A DNA stretch of 64,000 bases from Plantago major (Eukaryota > Streptophyta > Magnoliopsida > Lamiales > Plantaginaceae): assembly GCA_026545765.1 (NCBI GenBank), contig JAIFAC010000131.1, positions 1-64,000 on the forward strand. The letters run 5' to 3'. The position numbers were made by a program, and so were the translations under genes. Positions 1-11,396 of the stretch are shown here, in pieces. Position 1 is the stretch's first letter. Each line of letters starts with the position of its first letter. Under the pieces are notes generated by a model, which was given only the letters and a program-made list of their open reading frames with translations, was not told where the DNA came from and did no database searches.

Positions 1-480
1 TGTTCTTATTTATATGAGTAATGTCTAGAGTATAATGTTCTTAACTATGTTGGCGGTGTTCTCAAGTATTTGAGCAAAATGTTCTTAGGTATAGTGATGA
101 CATAGGGTATAATGTTCTTAACTATATTAGTAATGTTCTAAATTATTTGTGTAATGTTCTTAGGAATTTCTATAATGTTATCCAGAAGCGACATTTTATA
201 TATTTACAATGTTTTATATATTTAAGTAATATTCTTAACTATTTAAGTAATGTTAACAACATTGTTGAGTTAAGTAGAAACCTTACATGAATAATCATGA
301 GCGTTACTCGATTAAATCGAAATTTATTCAATCGTGAAGAACATTAACTTTCGAATCGAGTAATTGAACATGACATTAGTGTAATAATATATTATTGAAT
401 CTTCAAATGTTGCCATCTATTCAAGTAATGTTCTTACATATTTAAGTAATGTTCTTAACTATATAAGTAATGTTTGTAAT
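1..480. repeat. Degenerate AT-rich minisatellite
   Basis: A loosely repeated unit of roughly 22-30 bases built around 'aatgttcttaactattt' and 'aagtaatgttctt' recurs at least ten times with many substitutions and variable spacing. No open frame of note is present. This looks like an old AT-rich tandem repeat in intergenic DNA; its copy number and unit length are only estimated by eye. Confidence 0.6.
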
Positions 481-618
481 CAAAAATTTGGTAAATGGAC
501 CCGAAAATGAATTGGCCAAACCCAATGACCCATGAAAATGCAAATAAGTGTAGTAAATTACAAACAGTCCGTCTTTATAGTCTCTCTGTATACTTGGTCT
601 TTCCTAAGACTATTATTG

Positions 619-651
<33 letters not shown>

Positions 652-1309
652 TCTAAAGCTCAGCTCATCGAGTTGCTCATAATTTTCTATTTATATTATT
701 TAAAGTAGTATAATACATAACTTGTTGGTAGCGTGGAGAATTGAACAATTTAGTCGATTTGGGATATACATCTCTGGAAAAAGTAATACTCCTCTGGTCG
801 ATAAAAGCTTCATAGCTTTCCTTATTTGAGTACCACTACAAACTTCCTAAGCGAATTAGGAAACTTTTTATTTTACCACTAATTCTTTATTGTTTCTCTT
901 TCCTCTTTATCATTATTGTCTTCCTTCTCTCTCATATTTTATCAATCAATTCTTTGCTTTATCAACATAATACAAATCAATATATTATTATTTTTCCTTA
1001 ATTGAAGAAAGTAAGCCTCTAGGAAGCTTTTAATGATGCAGGAGTAATAACCAAATATGTCCCACTCTCACACAAATGATCTCGTGAGATGCGCGCTCAC
1101 ATTAAAATGACCACTTCATCTTCTTCTCCATTCCATCACAACAACTTCATCTTCTCTCTTCATTCCAACGGTGATTAAGATGAACATCTCCACCTCCTCG
1201 ACTCGGATGCATACAAAATCATACCAGACTTCTCCACGACTCACCTCCATCAAATCCACAGGACCTGCTAAATCCCTTCTCCTTTTCTCCATTGAATTAT
1301 GTTCTTATT
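481..1309. other. AT-rich spacer with (TA)n microsatellite
   Basis: No coding signal seen on either strand. A (TA)n run lies at about 631-650. CT-rich stretches follow near 890-940 and 1110-1180. The segment ends where the 3' LTR of the gypsy element begins at 1310. Confidence 0.5.
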
Positions 1310-1623
1310 TGTTATGATGCGTCTATTCTATGGCGAGAATATATATCAACAAGAGGTGAGAAACTCACAAATGGTTGGCGTAGAAACTATATTCAATGCG
1401 AGAATTATCGTAATGAATCACAATAGAAGGCAGGCTATTTATACTGAAAGCAGACATATGAACTCGGCTTTTCATTGGCGTTCGATCTAATGCCACAGCG
1501 TCTTAATCTCTAGCCTCTTCGTCTAACAAACTTAACAACCAAAAAGTAAAATCGTGTTTATGTAAAGCGAGGCTTTTAAGCACACCTTCAATCTGACTAA
1601 AGAATGAATTTACAATCTTGACA
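1310..1623 (-). repeat. 3' LTR of gypsy chromovirus
   Basis: About 314 bp, starting TGTCAAGATTG and ending ATCATAACA-like on the minus strand (TG...CA). It aligns along its whole length with 5921-6227, including the shared stretches 'cttaatctctagcctct' and 'gtctaacaaacttaacaacc'. A TATA-like 'agtataaatagc' element occurs in both copies on the minus strand and is a plausible U3 promoter. Confidence 0.85.
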
Positions 1624-1640
1624 TTGCTCCTTCTTCTCTT
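1624..1640 (-). other. Polypurine tract of gypsy chromovirus
   Basis: On the minus strand, 'aagagaagaaggagca' sits directly before the TGTC start of the 3' LTR, the position expected for the plus-strand primer. This fixes the inner boundary of the LTR. Confidence 0.7.
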
Positions 1641-4600
1641 GAGACTTGACCCCAGTCTCGACATATGGAAATTCTTGTATCGGTACCCGATCTTCCCGGG
1701 TAGCTTCATTCTTAGCAAGATGCTCCCATTTCACCAACTACAGCTCTTGATGTATTATTACTTTGATTAGCCTCTGTCGAGCAAAGCGAAAGCAATACAA
1801 TTTGACCATCTTCATCCATGGGTGGCATCACACCGACAAGCTGGAGCTTGTGAGCTAACATGTTTCTTGAGCAAAGAGACATGAAACCACGGGATGTACT
1901 TTACTATCCTCGGTGATTGGGTTTGTAAGCCATGAGGCCCACCTTCTCAATAATAATGAAAGGACACGCATATTTTGAATTTGAGCTTCCATATCCTGCT
2001 ATGATGTAGAGAATGATGCCTATAAGGCCTCAACTTCAAATAAACCCAGTCTCCTACATCAAAATTTCTTTCATTCCTATGCTTGTCGACCTGTTTCATC
2101 ACATTAGTTGCAACATCCAGCTGAGACTTGATCTTTTGACTCATTGTTGCCTCTCCTCAACAAAGCTTCTTGATTCTTAGTAGAAATAGTTTCTGAGTAG
2201 TCATGGCTCCATGTGGTGGCTTATAACCATATAGAGCTTCAAATGGGCTCATCTGAATAGTTAAATGATGATTGGTGTTATACCACCATTGACTAAAGGA
2301 AGCCATTTGTTCCATTTCATTGACAACTTCGATCATGCATCTCAAATAAGACTTGAGCATTGATTTACTCTCTCGGATTGATCATCATTTGTAGATGATA
2401 AAATTTGTACTTAGCTTCATTGTATGCCACATACCTTCAACTCCTTCCAAAATTGGTGGTGAAAATTTTATCTCTATAAAACAATGCTCAGGAAAACCAT
2501 GAAGCTTATAGATTGATTCCACAAATTGAGAAGCAAGGCGAGCACTAAAGGATGTGATAGAGCAACAAAATGTGCATATTTAGTGAATCTATCCACATTT
2601 ACCCATATGGTATCTCTCCTTAGGACTTTGGTAATTTCTCAATAAAATCCATAGTGAGATGTTGCCATGCTCACATTGGACTAGGAAGTGGTACCAACAA
2701 CATTTGGACTACATTCTCATGCTTATTCAACTTGCAAACTTCACGGTGGCTACTAACTCGACACTTTAGCTTTCATTCGAGCTGACATAAAATAGTGAGT
2801 AATCTATAAGTAGTTGCTACACGAATGACCACCTGGCTCCACTATGCATATTGAAATAATCTCATTTATGAGATTAGTGCTAATTCCCATAATTTTTCCT
2901 TTATATCTCGATAACTCTGATCAACTAAATCTGAGAGACATATTGTAGGGACTAAAAGCTTGCTCGGTGAGTACCATGTCTACTACTTCAACACCCTCAT
3001 AACTAGCAATTAATTCACCCGTCCACTAAGGTTGAACCACAATAATGGCCATCATAGATATGGATTTATTGTGATTCTCTTCTTAACAAGGCATCACTAC
3101 CTTGTTGCTAGCTCGATTTGCATTCAATTATGTAGTTGTACTGACAACTTTGTCATGTATTTACATTGAATGGGAGTAGAGATTTTACGGTCCATTAGAT
3201 ACTTCAAGCTTCTTTGATAAGTCCTTATCACGGATTGCGCGTAACAAATAGCATCATTTTCCGCTGCGAGATGATTGCGAAATTCTTTTCATACATATAA
3301 TCCCAAATTTTTGTTGCTCAATGCTTTGCTCATATAAGCGAAGGATGCTTTGATTGTAACAATGACTCAATTCCTTCATAGCAAGCATTTGTTTCAACTA
3401 TAAAATCTTTGTTGAAATCGGTGGTTGTAGCAATTGGTGTACACATAGCTAATTATTTCAAGGATTCAAAACATGTAGTTGCTTCCTCACTCCATTTGAA
3501 CATCCCTTTCTTAGTCAATCCATGTAACACCTTTGCCTTCACACCATCTTGGATTGAAATTTTCTAAAATACCAGTAAGACCAAGAAAACCCTTAATGCC
3601 TTCAAATTTCTAGGCACATGCCGATCGAATATAACTTGTAATTTTCTTGGATGCGAGATACTGTCCATTCTTGATTATGTGACGAATATTCAATTGAATC
3701 CTTCAAAAACACACTTGATCTCCTTAGCAAATAGTGTATGAGTACTCATCGACTCAGAACCATTCTCGGATGAACAATATGATCGACATATTAGTACTAT
3801 AAACTAATATGCCATCAAAAATCTGAGAACAAATTGCCTCAAGTGTGCTCTTAACACATCATTCATCAATGCAGAAATGTAGCGAGATGCATTGGTGAAA
3901 CCAAAAACATCACTTTGAACTCGTATAATCCTGAATCGAACAAAGCGGTCTTCTCAATATCATCAATAGCAACTCTTATATGATGATATCCGGATCTGAT
4001 CCGATTTAGAAAACTACTAGCTTCACCCAATTCATCTAGCGATCATCAATCAATGGTATGGGTAACTTGTCTTTAATGGTGAGAGTGTTTAACTTTCTAT
4101 AGTCAACACACATTCTCCATGAACCATCCTTCTTCTTCACCATTAGCACTGGACTGCTGTAAGGACTATGACTAGGTTGTATGAAACCAGTCTCAAGTAA
4201 TTCTTTCACAATCTTCTCAATCTCTTTCCTCTACATGAAAGAATACTTGTATGGCCTCTGTTTGAAAGGTTACATGCTAGGTTGAGTGATATTTTATGAT
4301 CCACAAGCTATATGGGGTGGAAGTTGTGTAGGCTCATTAAAACTTGCTTGAATTCTTGCAATAATGGTTGCGATTGCAATATCATCCATTGATGCATCAC
4401 CATCACTACCAACTTCCATAAGAAAGAAACATCCCATTATAGCACTCTTTCTCCTACTCGATGTCTCTTTGAGTTTCTTTCTGTGATCATTTTAATACTA
4501 GCCACCTCTTGTTTTACACCTTCGGTACCACCATGACCATTCAATTAAGCTTCTTTGTATTCTTCTCAAAATCAAATGAAGTGGACCCGATCTTCTCAAT

Positions 4601-4850
4601 AAATCCACTCGACACCATATCATACCCACTAGTGGTAGAACTTTTCTGATGAATGTAAAATGATGATTAGCCATCTCCCAAGTAAGATTGTTACATTCTG
4701 AATCACATCTCAGTCTACCACCTCCTGCTATAGATACTGACAATGGATTAGTAGATTAAAGATCACAATTGATCTTCTTTGCAACTTGAGGATCCAAGAA
4801 ACTGTGGGTGCTACAGAATCAATCAATTTGGTAAGACACATTCTTCACCT
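1640..4850 (-). pseudogene. gypsy pol pseudogene (protease-RT-RNase H-integrase)
   Basis: Polyprotein of a gypsy element, read through several frames. Reverse transcriptase is seen at about 4260-4030 (motifs [18 protein letters not shown] and KDKLPIP). Its catalytic box at about 3800-3830 reads FFDGILVYS where the family has an FxDD-type motif, so the second aspartate is lost. Integrase core is at about 2700-2560 (MDFIEKLPKS; WVNVDRFTKYAH-like in broken frame). Integrase C-terminal part is at 2360-1947 (SPFEALYGYKPP; then NFDVGDWVYLKLRPYR). A chromodomain-like end lies at 1740-1660 (KWEHLAKNEATRED). Numerous stops and frameshifts rule out function as written, although some may be sequence error. 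Confidence 0.85.
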
Positions 4851-4853
4851 TGC

Positions 4854-5500
4854 CTAAAACCTTAAAAGTTTCATCAACATCACAGCTTCCCAAGCATGTG
4901 CATATATTCTTATCTCACCCACAATGCCATCATCTGATGTATTATCACCTAACACTATAGGTGCCTCCTCATCATGCACAAGAATCACAAACAACTTTTT
5001 ACATTTGTGACCATATACATACTGCTCATCACAATTAAAGCATAGCCCCTTCCTTTTCCTCTCATCAATCTCATCCTGAGATAACTTCTTCATATAAGAG
5101 ATTCTTCATTGTTTCCAACTGCCTTTCCCATATCAGAACCAAACTTCAACCCCTTAATTCTTGACATGGGCTTGTTGCTCACTTTCCCTTACCAGCTTCT
5201 AGCAACACCTCTGGTTTTCTAGCCATAATCACAACTTTCTCTACAGAAACAGGACCCAATAGTTCCAGCATATGTCTTACTTCACCTTTCAGTCCACTAA
5301 TGAAACTAATGATAAAATACTCCTCATCTAGCTGATTATGCTTGAACTTCATGTAAGATTTCAACTTATCAAACTTACATCCTCATCAGCAGATCAACTT
5401 CAATTTATTAAACTCACCCACTAGATTATCATTTTAAGCTGAAACAAAGCGAGTCATTAATAGCTTAGTAATTCTATTCAATGATAGACTCTCTACCATC
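4854..5500 (-). pseudogene. gypsy gag pseudogene with zinc knuckle
   Basis: The frame at 5093-4854 carries a CCHC-type knuckle (CFNCDEQYVYGHKCKKLF; C-x2-C-x4-H-x4-C with a Y insertion-like spacing), followed by an acidic stretch as in gag-protease junctions. The frame at 5364-5179 has the retrotransposon gag pattern 'LDEEYFIISFISGLKGEVRH' that precedes the knuckle in chromoviruses. Frames are separated by stops. The N-terminal part of gag is not clear. Confidence 0.75.
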
Positions 5501-5905
5501 AATGTTATCCATGTACCAATTTTCATTGCTCCTTGAAGTACAAACCAGCCATAACCACCTTATCCACATCACTCATTGGATTAATCATAAAATACTTGTT
5601 GCATCCTCAATCAACTTCTAGGATTATCATGTTTAAAACATGAAAAATCCATCGTGGAACTATGTCTGAGTATGTCGGAAGGATTACCGTCATTCGATGA
5701 GTTTCAATCGGCGATGTATCATTTCTCGGTTGGATTCGACGGGCGACTCCTCAAGCATCGCACTCATTCGATCCTCACTATCCTTCATCGAGCTTGCGTT
5801 CCTTCCATACTACTCAAACTCGTCTTCAATACCAACATCAACCTCAATTGATTGATTGATTAAAGCGGTATGATTAGCCGCCAAAGCTAATTTATCTTGG
5901 AAGGA

Positions 5906-5920
5906 CTGCTTTGGTACAAT
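5906..5920 (-). other. Primer-binding site (tRNA-iMet type)
   Basis: On the minus strand the first bases inside the 5' LTR read 'attgtaccaaagcagtcc', close to the usual initiator-Met site TTGGTATCAGAGC. One G is missing and two transitions are present. Its position directly after the LTR's terminal CA supports the assignment. Confidence 0.6.
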
Positions 5921-6227
5921 TGTTATGATCGTCTATTATATCACGAGAATATAGATCAACAAGAGTGAAACTCACCAAATGGTTGGCGTGAAAGCGTACT
6001 CAATCAGATTTATCGTAGTGAATTACAACAAAAGGGAGCTATTTATACTAGAAGCAGACATAACGAACTTGGCTTTGATGGCAGTTCGATCTAATACCAC
6101 GCGTCTTAATCTCTAGCCTCTCCGTCTAACAAACTTAACAACCAAAACCGTAAAGTCTTGTTTATGTAAAACACACTTTTAAGCCTACCTTCCAAAGTAA
6201 CTAAACAATGAATTCACAATCTTAACA
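5921..6227 (-). repeat. 5' LTR of gypsy chromovirus
   Basis: About 307 bp, TGTTAAGATTG...ATCATAACA on the minus strand, pairing with 1310-1623. The two LTRs differ by many substitutions and short indels, which implies either an old insertion or locally poor sequence. A GGTATTAGATCGAAC motif within both LTRs resembles a PBS but is internal to the repeat. Confidence 0.85.
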
Positions 6228-6370
6228 TGCGCTAAGCCCTAAAGCTCGAATCTTAGCCGCTGGACCTGATAATATTCCGCTAAGCCCTAAAGCTACTTTT
6301 ATCCTCCCTCTAATTCTTCTTAACGACAGTCTCGTTAGATTTGGGAATTTCATCATCCTCCTCCCTGTGA

Positions 6371-6490
6371 TTGAAGTCAGAAGGCAAGTCGAAATTCGAT
6401 TTGTCATCAGTATCCCTTGGAATGTGTCCCAGGAAGCATTTGAAGGCGATTTGCGAGATCAATGGGCAGCCTCATATTCTTTTGCAATGA
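6371..6490 (+). CDS. Candidate exon of an unrecognised gene
   Basis: A 39-codon open stretch begins after a stop and has a protein-like composition (KFDLSSVSLGMCPRKHLKAI, then CEINGQPHILLQ). It lacks an ATG, so it would have to be an internal exon; a CAG inside it near 6470 could be a splice edge. It lies just beyond the 5' LTR of the gypsy element, which may have disrupted the gene. I do not recognise the family. An overlapping frame at 6367-6600 starts with ATG but reads less like protein. Confidence 0.25.
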   Translation: MKSEGKSKFDLSSVSLGMCPRKHLKAICEINGQPHILLQ

Positions 6491-6940
6491 TTAAAAAGCC
6501 TCAATCGAAATTGAATTTTGATATACACCAATCGAAATTGAATCCTAATAAACTTCATATGCAAGCTCATGGGCATCGACCAAGTTCTGATTTATTCTGA
6601 GTAAAATCCATGCTTATGTTTATCCGTACAATTTCCCTTCTTAGTCAATTGCTACTCTACTGGATTTCAGCTATTGAAAGCTTAGTTTAAGAGAGTTAAG
6701 CTCGTGTAGAGGTTGAAGTTTTGTAATTGAGTTTTTAAGTACTCCTTTTAGCAGAGTAATTTGTTATGTGCTTGATTTGTTTGTATCAGTTTGAGTAGCA
6801 GGCAGACTTTGTATGGAGGAATCGAAACACTTGTTAGAGGAATTCTAGGAATATCATTGTTCATGATCTGATTTGAATGAATCTTAATTTGAGCTTTTGC
6901 TTGATGGTTTGCTGATGAAATGTAATTGTGAGATGTGAAG

Positions 6941-7033
6941 GTGCAGAACGGGTTCAAGAATCTGAAGGAGGTAAATAAGAGATTTTCCATTGTTGCGAGA
7001 AAACTTGAAGATGAGGACTCCCTGCAAATTGAG
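6941..7033 (+). CDS. Candidate internal exon of an unrecognised gene
   Basis: Ninety-three bases (31 codons, phase 0 at both ends) are open between a possible acceptor (..gatgtgaag) and a possible donor (gag|gtttga). The translation is rich in charged residues (NGFKNLKEVNKRFSIVARKL) and reads as a helical or coiled-coil segment. T-rich sequence on both sides is typical of plant introns. It could belong with the stretch at 6371-6490 in one gene. Family unknown; a host transcript would decide. Confidence 0.3.
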
Positions 7034-7817
7034 GTTTGATTACATTTCCAATTTGTATCTTTATTCTAAGAACATGGTAGGTAGGGTAGGCTAAAGATGT
7101 TACTGAATTAATGATGATAGAAAATCAGGGAGTTAAAAGATGCAAATTTCTCATCGAGTGCATTTATAATGGAGCACTTTTTTTTGTTAATAACACTAGT
7201 ACATCTTATCGAATTTTCAGTACGAAGAATAGCGCTGTTCGGTATTTATTTCGTTTAGCGAATATTTACCTTTGTTGCGGAATGCTTCTCGAGTTGAGAA
7301 TTATTAGTGTTTTAGAAATGTCAAATTTGTTAAAATTGGATTGCTCCTTGTTTCCGAATTAATTCAAATGAGAATGATATGGTTGTGTCATTGTTTTGTT
7401 GTGATGAAATGCGTATGTTGTTTTTTCTAGGAGTATATGAATGATGTACTGACTATGAAGTGTTTGCATATAGTTTGTCTGTGATGAATTGAACATTTTC
7501 TTAGAGTTTAACCAAGTTTGGGTATAATAAATCATGCTTACTGGTGAATTATTTGGTTTGCACGTACAAACAAGCATTTGAACAAGGACGCAAAGATCCT
7601 GGGTGCGTATTTGTTAAGAGATGTGATATTGACTTAGAGAAAGTAAAACAATCTAAGTATTGTTAAGCTAATTTTCAGCAGTCGTGAACTACTGATGGAT
7701 TGGAAAGTACACCATGTCATTGTTTAAAGTTTGTGTTGCTTTCAAAAGTTCATCATCGTTCTTAACTTATGCTTCAGTAATATATATGTAAGACACAAAT
7801 TACTGGAAAGATCAAGA
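7034..7817 (+). other. T-rich, intron-like stretch
   Basis: No convincing coding region except a weak open run at about 7574-7660 (FEQGRKDPGCVFVKRC) behind a possible acceptor. The base composition (T-rich plus strand) is that of a plant intron or 3' flank of the candidate exons upstream. The segment ends at the Sirevirus LTR edge at 7818. Confidence 0.3.
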
Positions 7818-9140
7818 TGTTGAGTCGAGATAACGCAAGTAAAAGACCGGAGGTGGAGGGGGTGAATAGTCTTGTCAAACTTTTGATGATAAAACAGTTT
7901 CTCAGATATCTTTATAGGTATCTGATACTTATAATCAGAAAGCGAAAGTCTTTTGTGATAAGTGCACGTGTCAGTAAGCAATAAGGCGTGTAAATACTCA
8001 ACAAGCCATAAATAAACAGTAAGTAAAGTGCAGTAAGTAAATAACACAATGCTTTTATAGTGGTATCTGAGCTGGCGTAATCCCTCAACTAATCCACTCG
8101 CCCTTTCTTAGGACTTGAATCCACTACGATAAGATGATGAGTTCTCCTTACAAAATCCTATCTCTTGATCCCTTTTACACTAGGTTCGAACAAGTGTTCC
8201 CCGAGTTATTCCCGGCTTTCTTAGCAGTACTTCCCTACTCGGTATCTTTTGAGTTGTTCCTTAGTTTTCCAAACTAAGTACTTCCTATCTCAATACTGTT
8301 GGTGGTTGTTAAGGTAGTTTGTCGGTGAGCTTTCTTTATAACTTGTTCAGTTATCTTTCAGAGAGCTATTAGAATCAATCTTCCTTAATACTCTTTACAG
8401 TGTATGGGAAGTTGTTCTTTACTGACCCAAGTCTTTGTTTTTTTTCAAGAGAATGAATCTCAGATATTAGTCACAACTTTATCTTTGGATTCAACTCTAT
8501 CACAATGAACAATACTTGTTAAGGATCAGGAGACTTGGAACTTTCGTGCTACTTAGAATTCAAGAGCTTTAGTCACAACAATAAGCTAGTGAGTAAGTAG
8601 GTATAAGACTTGTATGCTTGAATGTAAGTTATGTTCAGTGAAGTTCAAGGTGTTAAGTGTGTCTTTCAAGCATTTTAAGTGGTGATATTTATAGTTGAAT
8701 TTCAAGCCGTTTGAGAAGTGTCCGTTAGGCTCTTTGAAATTCAAACTACAAATGTCGAAAATAATGCTGCGATGAGCTTTGTCTTTTGAGATTTTCTCTT
8801 TTATTCAGACATCTCTGTCTACGTAATAAATGCACTGTAATATCTTTTGTCCTGTAGTCTCAACGGAACAATGCAAGCTATCTAAGGCTTTGCATGTCCT
8901 TACTCAGTGAGCATTGGGTATCAGAAACCTATTGAAATACGTTTCTTCCAAAGACACATGATTTCTTCAAGGTATCTGAGCCAAGGTCTCTGAGGAGACA
9001 TTTCTCCTTGGTCTTCAGCAATCTTATGCAGTCTCTTGATCTTAAAATATGAGCTCCTTTCTGCTGGATGCTTGCTTCTTGGTCTTCTTCAAAAATATAA
9101 AAATTACAATCTGAGACCTAACATCCTATACAAGATTTGC
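7818..9140 (-). repeat. LTR of E1 (5' part lost)
   Basis: On the minus strand this ends in 'cgttatctcgactcaaca', matching the Sirevirus-type LTR end 'ttatctggaccaaca' of E2 and E3. Diagnostic shared blocks are the stretch before the C-run (here 'gtgaatagtctt' in reverse), 'ggcgtaat..ctcaactaatccac', and 'ttttgtcctgtagt.tcaacgga'. Similarity to the E5 LTR is lost past about 9140, so roughly the first 120-200 bp of the LTR is missing or unrecognisable. Confidence 0.75.
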
Positions 9141-9559
9141 TAGGAAGTCTACGGTATATCCTATGGTGTCTTTGGCTTTTCACCACACCATCTTTCTTCT
9201 CGATTGAAGCCTTTAAGAAACATGAGAATTTATTAGTAAGTTCATGAGATGGAGATTTAGAATTCAAACTAGGATCTTGACTACATGGTAGGAGGCTCGA
9301 GATACCTTGTTGATGGAAGGTAAAGAATCCTCCTTCTCGGATTGTGAAGGAAGCTTTTGACTTCCTCTCCTTAGTTTCTTTTTAGCTTTGTAACAAAGAG
9401 TAATCAATAAGATACAAAACATATAACATAGAACTTAACAAGTAAAGAGTTAAACCACTCGATGCTTTGATCAATGTCGGTGATTGGTCTCTGGAACTCG
9501 TGTTGATTCCATGTGTTGATCTTGTTATCCCTTGACAACATCTACATTTGATGTTTGAT

Positions 9560-11137
9560 TTACTTCAAGCCTTTCACGAGAGTTGGGGAACTGCTCAATT
9601 CTGAGTTACTTCAACAACACCATCGGCACCTTGTGGATTTCAATCATGTTTACAAGTAATCTTGCGAAGATGGCGGATGTACGAGATACTTGTGGTGATC
9701 TGGATCTTGATGGAGAAGGAACAGTGATTGTTCTCTCGGATCATCGATCATCTTCTGTCTTGATGCATTGGCATGTCATCAAGTACAATTTGCATCAACG
9801 ATAAGGGAATCTTGCATATCTGAAAGGTGGGCGACCACAGTAGTGTATTTCCTCTGGACATGGTTACTTTCTGAAACACAGTGATCACGTGATTTCTTGA
9901 CAACCTCATTCCTTTCGAGAATGGGTGAAGTCTAAACTATCTGCTTCTTTAGCGAGATATTGGGTGAGACGCATCAACCCTCTTGGCATCAAGGTGGCAT
10001 CTTCAACACTATGGAGTGTTTCTTTGGATATGGGCGGAAGGTATCTGCGACACTATGGGTTATCTGAACTCCTCTAGTGTTATCTGTGTACTGGGTTCGG
10101 ATACACATCTTTCAAGGTCAACCACAGAGGTGGTCTTCTTAGTTGCTGCCTTCTTCTTGCCTCTAGTCCTTGGTTTCTTTGTGGGCACAGCAGTTGTCTC
10201 AGAAACCTCTTATATTGGCCTCTTATGATTACTTTTCTTGGCCTCTTTTGCGAGCTTCGGATTCATATTTGCATATGAGATCACTATTGGCAATAGCCAC
10301 ATTTCCTCTAAGCTTTAGTCCAAGCGTTTCCAGAAGATAGCATATCTTCAGACCAAAGCTGATAGACTGCTTGGGCTCAGCAACATCACCTTCTACATAA
10401 GGCTCAAATCCTTGAAGTTTGTCAACAAACACCAGAAAGATGTATTTCCCCTAGTTGAAGGGCTCATCTTGGTTCTCCAGTGAGTTGAGGAAAACCATCA
10501 TTCCCCATCTCTCCATGCTGATTTGGTCAGCTCCACCTTGATTGGAATCAAAACACCTATGGAGTATAAGTGCCATCAAATCCCATGGTTCAACAAGATG
10601 TCGTCTCCTGACCATCGAGTTGTCAGACTCTGGTGGAGTGTCAGCAAGTTCACAGTTCATGTAGAGTGAGTAGAAGTTTGTCACACTATCTAGTGAGGTG
10701 TCTGGTTCAAATTTATCTCCTTGAGTGGGTAACCCAAAGAGATTCTTTGAAGGTCTCAACATGAAGGTTTATCTCCACACCTCGGACCTTTGTTTTGATG
10801 CGCACTTCTTCAGTGCCATCAACAGTAGTGTTTATGAAGGTGGAATTGTTGCAGAATTCCAACACATCTTTAGTGGATACACCACTGGGTCTTGCATAGC
10901 AAAACTCCTTGATTTTTACATTTTCAAGTAAATCAAGTGCTCTTCTAACATCAGCTGGGTCCTTTCCAGCACCTAGTAGATAATCATCCACAAGTACTCC
11001 TCCCAGTACATGATTTAGGATTCCACATCGAAGTTGAAATCACCAACTAGTCTCATGTTGGTCACAACTAAAGCTGGAGTTGCTTTTGAGTTCGAATCTG
11101 AGCTTAGGATTTAGGATCTCGCTCTCTTAGGTGCCAT
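9560..11137 (-). pseudogene. ORF3 of E1: first exon and start of repeat region
   Basis: Starts at ATG 11137-11135 (MAPKRARS, then a stop), in the same context as E5's ORF3 (agagATGGCACC). Three consecutive frames (10991-10713, 10762-10451, 10432-10229) are joined by single shifts and give a long, essentially open first exon. It contains the family motif RPSGVSTKDVLEFCNNST, then FGLPTQGDKFEPD, an AIILHRCFD-like segment (LMALILHRCFDSNQGGADQI), and GLKICYLLETLGLKLRGN. A basic stretch after 10229 (KKPRTRGKKKAATKKTT) looks like a nuclear-localisation-type sequence. Function unknown; I recall similar proteins only as plant retroelement-associated hypotheticals. Confidence 0.65.
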
Positions 11138-11204
11138 CTCTTTAAATAGAAGTAGGGCGTGCTTGATAAAATGTGAGTTTAAGCGAAAGTGATTTCTTTT
11201 GCAA

Positions 11205-11220
11205 AACTCCTTTATATAAC
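11205..11220 (-). promoter_or_regulatory. TATA-like element upstream of ORF3 (E1)
   Basis: Minus strand 'gttatataaagga' lies about 80 nt before the ORF3 ATG. E2 (29559-29568) and E5 (62767-62773) carry TATA-like boxes about 200 nt before theirs, and the sequence just after the box (E1 'gcaaaagaaatcacttt', E2 'gcataggaaatcactttt') is shared. A second short TATA-like run (TATTTAAAGAG here, TATATAAGAG in E5) abuts the ATG. This suggests, but does not prove, an internal promoter for ORF3. Confidence 0.4.
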
Positions 11221-11396
11221 AATGAAATACATAGATACAAATGAATTTTGTATATACATATCTACATGATCTGCATAAGGCGTGAGTGAAAAGCGATTTT
11301 GCATTAAATGCAAGTGGGCACGATTACGAGTTCTTTGTGCTGGTGGGCGGTTAGACTCATCGATCCGTTGAATTACTAACTCCATATCTTTGAATG

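Larger units (their letters stand above)
1310..6227 (-). mobile_element. Ty3/gypsy chromovirus, full length, decayed
   Basis: Minus-strand LTR retrotransposon. Order read 5' to 3' on the minus strand: 5' LTR (6227-5921), PBS resembling the 3' end of initiator tRNA-Met, gag with a zinc knuckle, protease/RT/RNase H, integrase with a chromodomain-like C-terminus, purine-rich tract, 3' LTR (1623-1310). The gag-pol order with integrase last defines Ty3/gypsy, and a chromodomain-type ending suggests the chromovirus branch. All reading frames are broken by stops and shifts. Flanks (ttatt at 1305-1309, tgcgc at 6228-6232) do not match, so no target-site duplication was found; the element is old, recombined, or its ends are slightly misplaced. 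Confidence 0.85.
7818..11396 (-). mobile_element. E1: Sirevirus-type copia remnant (3' end)
   Basis: A minus-strand fragment of the same family as E2, E3 and E5. It contains the upstream regulatory segment and first exon of ORF3 (11396-10229), a short piece of the following ORF3 region (to about 9560), an internal deletion of several kilobases relative to E2, and most of an LTR (9140-7818). No gag or pol remains. The 5' side is cut at 11396/11397 by the LTR of a Tat/Athila-type element. Confidence 0.75.

Noticed and set aside
6083-6098. PBS-like motif (minus strand tggtattagatcgaac) within the gypsy LTR
   Set aside because: It lies inside both LTR copies, and the true PBS position next to the terminal CA at 5921 holds a better placed match.
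7742-8047. 101-codon minus-strand frame near the E1 LTR end
   Set aside because: It crosses the LTR boundary at 7818 and the corresponding frame is not kept in E2, E3 or E5.
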